Below, one piece after another: positions 58,904 through 64,000 of a stretch of 64,000 nucleotides of DNA. The notes under the pieces are model-generated. The model saw only the letters and a program-made list of their open reading frames with translations. It made no database searches and was not told the origin of the DNA. Location of the stretch: positions 3,942,501-4,006,500 of the forward strand of contig JADKFX010000001.1 of assembly GCA_016717265.1 (NCBI GenBank). Direction: 5' to 3'. The stretch comes from Saprospiraceae bacterium. Lineage in GTDB: Bacteria > Bacteroidota > Bacteroidia > Chitinophagales > Saprospiraceae. The position numbers and the translations under genes were made by a program. Numbering within the stretch: position 1 is the first letter of the stretch; every line of letters starts with the position of its first letter.

Positions 58904-61006
58904 ATGAAAGAGAAAATGAAATCTAAAAAAAGTTGGTTTTTATTATTGCCATTAATTATTTTAATTGCTTATTTTTCAGGGAATTGCAGTCAAACTCAAG
59001 GAGATCCTACATCAAAAGAAAGCCATCTATTAAAGCTGGTTTACGAAAACTCACAAAGATTTCATTATGCACCTCCTGTTATTGATGATTCTTATTCCCA
59101 AAAAGCATTTGAAGACTTTTTAGTAGATATGGATTCAGGCAAGCGATTTTACACTCAAAAAGACGTTAAACAACTTGAAAAGTATAAAAATGACCTGGAT
59201 GATCATTTTAAAGAAGGTAAATTAGAGTTCTTCGATCTTTCTTTAAAACTTATTGACGAAGGCATTAAAAAATCTCAAACATATTACCAGGAATTTATCA
59301 ATGCCCCTTTTGATTTTACAAAAGATGAAAAAATTGAATTAGATGCAGAAAAACGAAAATGGGCATCAGATGATAAAGAAATGAAAGATTATTGGAGAAA
59401 ATCTATTAAATATGAAAGATTAAGTCGCTATATAGAAGACCATCAGCAATTAGAAAAAGAAGGTAAAAAACGACCTGAAGATTCTATTCAAATGGACATC
59501 AACAAAGAAGTAAAAGATGTGATGGACGGATGGTTTGATCGTTTATCTAAATTAAAACGTTCGGATCGATTCGAATTATTTGTCAATACTTTTATCCACT
59601 TATATGATCCACATACGGATTATTTAAATCCTAAAGAAAAAGAAGATTTTAATATCAATATGTCCGGAAAACTAGAGGGCATAGGTGCCCGATTACAAAC
59701 AGAACGCGAATTTACAAAAGTCAGTTCTATTGTTCCGGGTGGCCCTGCTGCAAGACAAGGAGAATTAGAAGCCAATGACTTAATCATAGGAGTACAACAA
59801 GATGGCTTGGAGCCTGTAGATATTAAAGGAATGAGAATTGATGATGTGGTTAGTAAAATCAGAGGCAAAAAAGGAACGAAAGTTACTTTAAAAGTTAAAA
59901 AACAAGATGGCAACCAAAAAAATATCACCATTACAAGAGATGAAGTAATTATGGATGAAGGATTTGCCCGATCTGCAATTTTGGAACTTGAAGGAGATCA
60001 ACAAAAAATAGGATTCATCCGATTGCCAAGATTTTATGCAGATTTTAATGATCCACAAAGCCCTTCTGCTGCAAAAGATATTGCCATTGAATTAGAAAAA
60101 TTGAACCAAGCCGGGGTTACGAGTTTAATTTTAGATTTGCGAAATAATGGCGGTGGTTCTTTACAGGAAGTGGTAGATATGTCTGGTTTATTTATTGAAG
60201 AAGGCCCTATTGTACAAGTAAAAGATAAACGAGGCACCAGAGCTTATAATGATCAAGATAAAAATGTAAAATTTACAGGACCCATGGTGATACTTGTAAA
60301 TAGCAATAGTGCTTCAGCATCAGAAATTATTAGTGCTTGTTTGCAGGATTATAAAAGAGCGGTGATTGTTGGTGGAGAACCAACTTTCGGAAAAGGAACA
60401 GTTCAACAATTTAGAAATCTTGACCAATTTACTAACTATCCTGAAATGCGACCTTTAGGAGAAATGAAAGTAACAATTCAAAAATACTATCGTGTAAATG
60501 GTGGTTCAGTGCAACTTAAAGGGGTAGAACCGGATGTCTTATTGCCAGATACTTACAGTTATATTATTAATGGAGAAAAAGAATATGATCATCCATTACC
60601 TTATGATGTAATTGAAAAACAAAAATATTATCAGAATACATTTCTGATCAATAATATAGAAGAAGTAAAAATGAAAAGCATGGAACGTGTCAAATCAAAC
60701 ACAGAATTTAATTTGATTGATGAAAATGCAAAACGCTTGGCTAAAAACCGAGAGGAATCTGAATATCCATTAGAACTTAACAAATATAAAAGTCTTGTAA
60801 AACAACGTACAGAAGAAGTTAAAAAATATGAAAAAATAGGAACAACAGCAATTCCTGGAATCAAAACCGATAATTTAAAAGAAGATCTAGCATATATTAA
60901 GGCTGATTCATCTCGAATTGCCCGGAATGATGATTTCTTAAAAGGATTAACAAAAGATGTTTATGTATATGAATCCATGCATATCCTAAAAGATCTTCAC
61001 AAGTAA
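58904..61006 (+). CDS. Carboxy-terminal processing protease (Prc-type, S41A)
   Basis: Periplasmic tail-specific serine protease that trims or degrades exported proteins. The 700-residue product has a signal peptide (about 5-25, with a Cys after 'YFSGN' as a possible lipid site), the N-terminal Prc domain, a PDZ domain ('LEGIGARLQTEREFTKVSSI', 'GELEANDLIIGV', about 250-345), and the S41 core with 'LRNNGGGSLQEVVDMS', the nucleophile Ser in 'NSNSASASEI' near 469 and the catalytic Lys in 'TFGKGTVQQ' near 495. A DUF3340-like C-terminal part follows. A dyad in its promoter hints at a repressor; a terminator closes the gene. Confidence 0.93.
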   Translation: MKEKMKSKKSWFLLLPLIILIAYFSGNCSQTQGDPTSKESHLLKLVYENSQRFHYAPPVIDDSYSQKAFEDFLVDMDSGKRFYTQKDVKQLEKYKNDLDDHFKEGKLEFFDLSLKLIDEGIKKSQTYYQEFINAPFDFTKDEKIELDAEKRKWASDDKEMKDYWRKSIKYERLSRYIEDHQQLEKEGKKRPEDSIQMDINKEVKDVMDGWFDRLSKLKRSDRFELFVNTFIHLYDPHTDYLNPKEKEDFNINMSGKLEGIGARLQTEREFTKVSSIVPGGPAARQGELEANDLIIGVQQDGLEPVDIKGMRIDDVVSKIRGKKGTKVTLKVKKQDGNQKNITITRDEVIMDEGFARSAILELEGDQQKIGFIRLPRFYADFNDPQSPSAAKDIAIELEKLNQAGVTSLILDLRNNGGGSLQEVVDMSGLFIEEGPIVQVKDKRGTRAYNDQDKNVKFTGPMVILVNSNSASASEIISACLQDYKRAVIVGGEPTFGKGTVQQFRNLDQFTNYPEMRPLGEMKVTIQKYYRVNGGSVQLKGVEPDVLLPDTYSYIINGEKEYDHPLPYDVIEKQKYYQNTFLINNIEEVKMKSMERVKSNTEFNLIDENAKRLAKNREESEYPLELNKYKSLVKQRTEEVKKYEKIGTTAIPGIKTDNLKEDLAYIKADSSRIARNDDFLKGLTKDVYVYESMHILKDLHK

Positions 61007-61033
61007 TATATTCCAAAATCAGTATTATTTCTG

Positions 61034-61069
61034 GGTTCATCTCTGTCATGGAGATGAACCTTTTTTTTT
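61034..61069 (+). terminator. Intrinsic terminator after the Prc-type protease gene
   Basis: A 10-bp perfect stem (GGTTCATCTC at 61034-61043 with GAGATGAACC at 61051-61060), 7-nt loop and nine T residues, 27 nt after the stop codon. Confidence 0.9.
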
Positions 61070-61182
61070 GAAGGATTTCTAAATCTTAACGAAAGAATTC
61101 CAGGCTGCTTATTTTGATTGATTTTAAATAAAATTCTACTTGGCTTGAAATTTGAAATTGGATGTTGAGACCGAAATTTTAT

Positions 61183-61190
61183 TACTTTCG
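61183..61190 (+). promoter_or_regulatory. Candidate -7 element for the large surface protein gene
   Basis: TACTTTCG differs from TAnnTTTG by one base. It lies 17 nt before the TTG start at 61208, with a TTG 22 nt upstream of it. Confidence 0.35.
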
Positions 61191-61207
61191 TAGAAAATAT
61201 CAACGAC

Positions 61208-64000
61208 TTGTTTCGATTTACAATCCTTGTCTGTTTTGTAATCCATTCACTTCATACTTTTGGGCAAAACCAACACTTTGTTCCACTAGTGATGGGTGGC
61301 AGCTGTTGTTGTGGAGAATTTGTTGAAATTTTTTACCCAAATTTAGATTTTGAAGATTCTCCTGCTCCTCCACCGGGCGGTTTAATCCTTTATTCAGCCG
61401 GAGATTTTTTTTCAGGTTGGACCTGCACAAGAGCTACCATTGATCACAAGGATGGACTTTTTGGTAATCTAACCCTTGGAAATCCTAATGGACGATCTAA
61501 TTTTATCGACTTACATGGTTCTCCTGGTTTTGGTGCCATTGAATATAATTTAACAGGTCTTACTCCCGGAAATACTTATCGGGTTGATTTTTGGACAGCA
61601 CAAAATGGCAGTGGATATACATCTACTGGAACCTTAAAAATAGCGGGTGGCGCCTGGCGCAATGTAAATTGGATTGTGAATACAGACGGCAGTGTTTTTT
61701 GGTTTAAAGAGTCTCATCTTTTTATGGCAATGGCTACTTCTGCAAAAATGGAATTTAGCAGCGTTGGTGGAAGCGAATGGGGCGGAACATTACTGGACGA
61801 TATTAAAATATTTGAATGCCCCGGTGATCAGGAAGAACCTATCGTAAACAACCCACCAGAAGATTTTGATGTTGAATGTGATACCGAGATTCCTAAAGTT
61901 CCGGTATTAAGTGTCAGTGATAACTGCGATCTGAATCCAGATTTCACGTATAAAGAAACCATAGTTCTCCTAGACCCCTGTACAAAAGTTATTACCCGTA
62001 CCTGGGATATAAAAGATGATTGTGGTAATATCCACAAAGAAGATCAAATCATTAAAATACAAGATAACACAGCACCTGAATTCATAAAAGACCCCGAAGA
62101 CAAATGGGCTGACTGTGCAAGTGATGTGCAAAAACAATTCAACGATTGGATTAAGAAAAATGGAAATTCAATTGCAACGGACGCCTGCGGTAAAGTGAGC
62201 TGGAGAACTACTATTGATCACGATCCTAAAAAATCATGCGATACGATTTTGGTAGAATTCATTGCCATTGACCATTGCGGTCAGGAAAGTTCTGCTTACG
62301 CGAACTTTTATATTCTTGATACAATGGCACCAAAAATCATCAAAAAGGCAGAAGATAGAAACTTTTTTTGCATCTCAAATACGAAAGACTCTTTAAAAAT
62401 ATGGCTACGCAATAACGCATTTGCAAATGCAATAGATAATTGCGATACAACCCTTTGGTCAAATAATTTTGATGGTGATTCTTTAAAGTCAACTATTAAA
62501 GTTCAATTTTATGCCCGGGACTTATGTGGAAATTTAGATTCTACGGAAGCCACCTTCCAACAAAGAAACAATAGTGATACATTTCGAATATTTCAAACTT
62601 CATGCACCATTTCTCAAAGCACTTTGGATACTCTCGTTTATACCCTCAATGGTTGTGATAGTATTGTAATTCTAGAGAATACCAAAGTCAATTCAGATAC
62701 CACGCGTTTCATTTATACAAGCTGCGATGCTTCTCAAAACCCATCAGATACGAACACTTTAAAAAACATATATGGATGTGATTCATTAATCATAAATCTA
62801 TACATTTTAAAACCAAAAAATACAACTTTACTTCAAGACTATTCTTGCAATTACATTTTAAATACATTCGATACTATTTTTATTCAAGGTCAATTTTGTG
62901 ATTCTATTGTGATTACAGAAAGAATCCCACTAAAAACTGATTCGATTTTAATCCTAAATAAAACCTGTGATACTACGCAAAGTGGTATCGTTTTTATTCA
63001 ATTAAAAAACCAATTTTCCTGCGATAGTATCATTCAGATTATTACCAGCTATGCAGCTGAAACGATTACAAAACAAACGTCCTTCGAATGTGGTTTAAAA
63101 TCTGCATTTACGGATACCTTAAAATTTAGCACAAGCTTCTGCGATAGCTTGGTAATTATAGATCATCTACCACTTTCAACAGACAGCATCTATTTAATAA
63201 CACATACCTGCAATTCTAAAAATGCAGGTATTTTTAAAAATAAATATCAAAATAATTTTGGATGTGATAGTATTGTTGTTCAAGAAATTGTTTTAGACCC
63301 TACAGATTCCATATCCATCTATAAAACTTCGTGTAATCCTTTGGATACTGGAAATATAACTACAATATTCACAAATAAATATGGTTGTGATAGTATGATC
63401 GTTACTAAAACCAGTTTCATTCCTGGGGATAGTACATTCTTACTTAATTTGAGTTGTAATCCAAATGAAACTGGAATTAAAATAACGTACTTAAAAAATA
63501 AAAATGATTGTGACAGTGTCATTGTAAATCAAACTGATTTTCTAAAAGCTGATACTACTTATATAAATAAAATAACTTGTAATCCTTTAGATCAAAAAAT
63601 GGATACTACTGTATTTCAAACCAATTTTTGTGATAGTACGGTAATTACAAATATTCAGTTTATACCATCTGATACTTTAAGGGTCACAAAACAAACCTGC
63701 AATGCAGCATTCGCCGGATTAGATACTTTAGTTTTGAATAATTCCAAAGGCTGTGATAGTATAATATTCATAAATACCCAATTTGTAGCTTTAAAATTAA
63801 AATATGAAATAGACTCAATATCCTGTTTTGATAAAAATGACGGCTCTTTCCGGATCTTAAATAAATTAGATTTCGGCAGTCCTTTTCAATTAATTAGTAA
63901 TCAAAAATCAAATGGAAACATAGATCATTTAGATCAATTAAAACCAGGAATGTATCAAATATATGTTAAAGACAATAATGGTTGCATTACCGATTCAATA
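61208..64000 (+). CDS. Large secreted surface protein with Cys-Asp-Ser repeats (partial)
   Basis: An open frame of 931 codons runs off the window end. The best start is TTG 61208, which gives a signal peptide ('FRFTILVCFVIHSLHTFGQ'). An N-terminal beta-sandwich (about 18-215, with 'MGGSCCCGEFVEIFYPNLDF' and 'SEWGGTLLDDIKIFECPG') resembles DUF642/choice-of-anchor domains. HYR-like Ig domains follow (about 215-455, 'TRTWDIKDDCGNIHKEDQII', 'NTAPEF'). Then come ten repeats of about 35-45 residues marked by 'GCDSIVI'-type and 'SCNPLDTG'-type motifs (about 458-865). A SprB-like segment begins near the end ('GSFRIL', 'GMYQIYVKDNNGCITDS'). Such proteins usually end in a gliding/T9SS sorting domain, which lies outside the window. 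Confidence 0.82.
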   Translation, partial: MFRFTILVCFVIHSLHTFGQNQHFVPLVMGGSCCCGEFVEIFYPNLDFEDSPAPPPGGLILYSAGDFFSGWTCTRATIDHKDGLFGNLTLGNPNGRSNFIDLHGSPGFGAIEYNLTGLTPGNTYRVDFWTAQNGSGYTSTGTLKIAGGAWRNVNWIVNTDGSVFWFKESHLFMAMATSAKMEFSSVGGSEWGGTLLDDIKIFECPGDQEEPIVNNPPEDFDVECDTEIPKVPVLSVSDNCDLNPDFTYKETIVLLDPCTKVITRTWDIKDDCGNIHKEDQIIKIQDNTAPEFIKDPEDKWADCASDVQKQFNDWIKKNGNSIATDACGKVSWRTTIDHDPKKSCDTILVEFIAIDHCGQESSAYANFYILDTMAPKIIKKAEDRNFFCISNTKDSLKIWLRNNAFANAIDNCDTTLWSNNFDGDSLKSTIKVQFYARDLCGNLDSTEATFQQRNNSDTFRIFQTSCTISQSTLDTLVYTLNGCDSIVILENTKVNSDTTRFIYTSCDASQNPSDTNTLKNIYGCDSLIINLYILKPKNTTLLQDYSCNYILNTFDTIFIQGQFCDSIVITERIPLKTDSILILNKTCDTTQSGIVFIQLKNQFSCDSIIQIITSYAAETITKQTSFECGLKSAFTDTLKFSTSFCDSLVIIDHLPLSTDSIYLITHTCNSKNAGIFKNKYQNNFGCDSIVVQEIVLDPTDSISIYKTSCNPLDTGNITTIFTNKYGCDSMIVTKTSFIPGDSTFLLNLSCNPNETGIKITYLKNKNDCDSVIVNQTDFLKADTTYINKITCNPLDQKMDTTVFQTNFCDSTVITNIQFIPSDTLRVTKQTCNAAFAGLDTLVLNNSKGCDSIIFINTQFVALKLKYEIDSISCFDKNDGSFRILNKLDFGSPFQLISNQKSNGNIDHLDQLKPGMYQIYVKDNNGCITDSI

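Overview
The window is AT-rich chromosomal DNA from a member of the Bacteroidota, most likely a Saprospiria-like lineage. This assignment is an inference from several signs: type IX secretion (T9SS) C-terminal sorting domains, Bacteroidota-specific families (DUF3078, DUF6029, Omp28-like), -7 promoter elements of the form TAnnTTTG, few Shine-Dalgarno sites, futalosine-pathway menaquinone synthesis (mqnC), and long Cys-Asp-Ser repeat surface proteins. I saw no tRNA, rRNA, CRISPR array or intact insertion sequence.

Layout: 0-7 kb holds an M28 peptidase overlapping hpt, a DUF3078 protein, and polA with an lpxD-like gene. 7-13.5 kb has a membrane acyltransferase, an esterase, a split transketolase and a secreted four-CHRD protein. 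13.7-19 kb carries uvrA and an mqnC-PNP pair. 19.1-19.7 kb holds decayed pieces of mobile-element genes (a JAB/RadC-like N-terminus and the C-terminal part of a TraG/HerA-like conjugation ATPase). Next comes a secreted beta-propeller gene broken by one amber codon. 22-26.5 kb is the rimP-nusA-infB operon with a hairpin leader. 27-30 kb has small membrane proteins and rny with a structured noncoding leader. 42.5-61 kb is mostly housekeeping: a CDF transporter, pheT, gyrB, glyS, a 5'-nucleotidase, hppA and a Prc-type protease, with accessory genes and a 28/29-bp tandem array between them. The window ends inside a large repeat-rich surface protein.

The most unusual part is 30.0-42.6 kb. A run of minus-strand genes, all with export signals, encodes a class 3 lipase, a cholesterol-dependent-cytolysin-like (CDCL) protein without the usual undecapeptide, a small lipoprotein, and three paralogous modular proteins built from a repeated 'DPfIGtF ... 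NGxGP ... GNGK' module. Divergent from it lies a 1060-residue beta-propeller sensor histidine kinase, followed tail-to-tail by its likely NarL-type response regulator. The same 18-bp dyad lies upstream of the kinase (in the shared promoter region) and, in a slightly decayed copy, upstream of the regulator gene. I infer a regulated, secreted membrane-attack cassette: lipase plus pore-forming protein plus accessory or immunity-like modular proteins.
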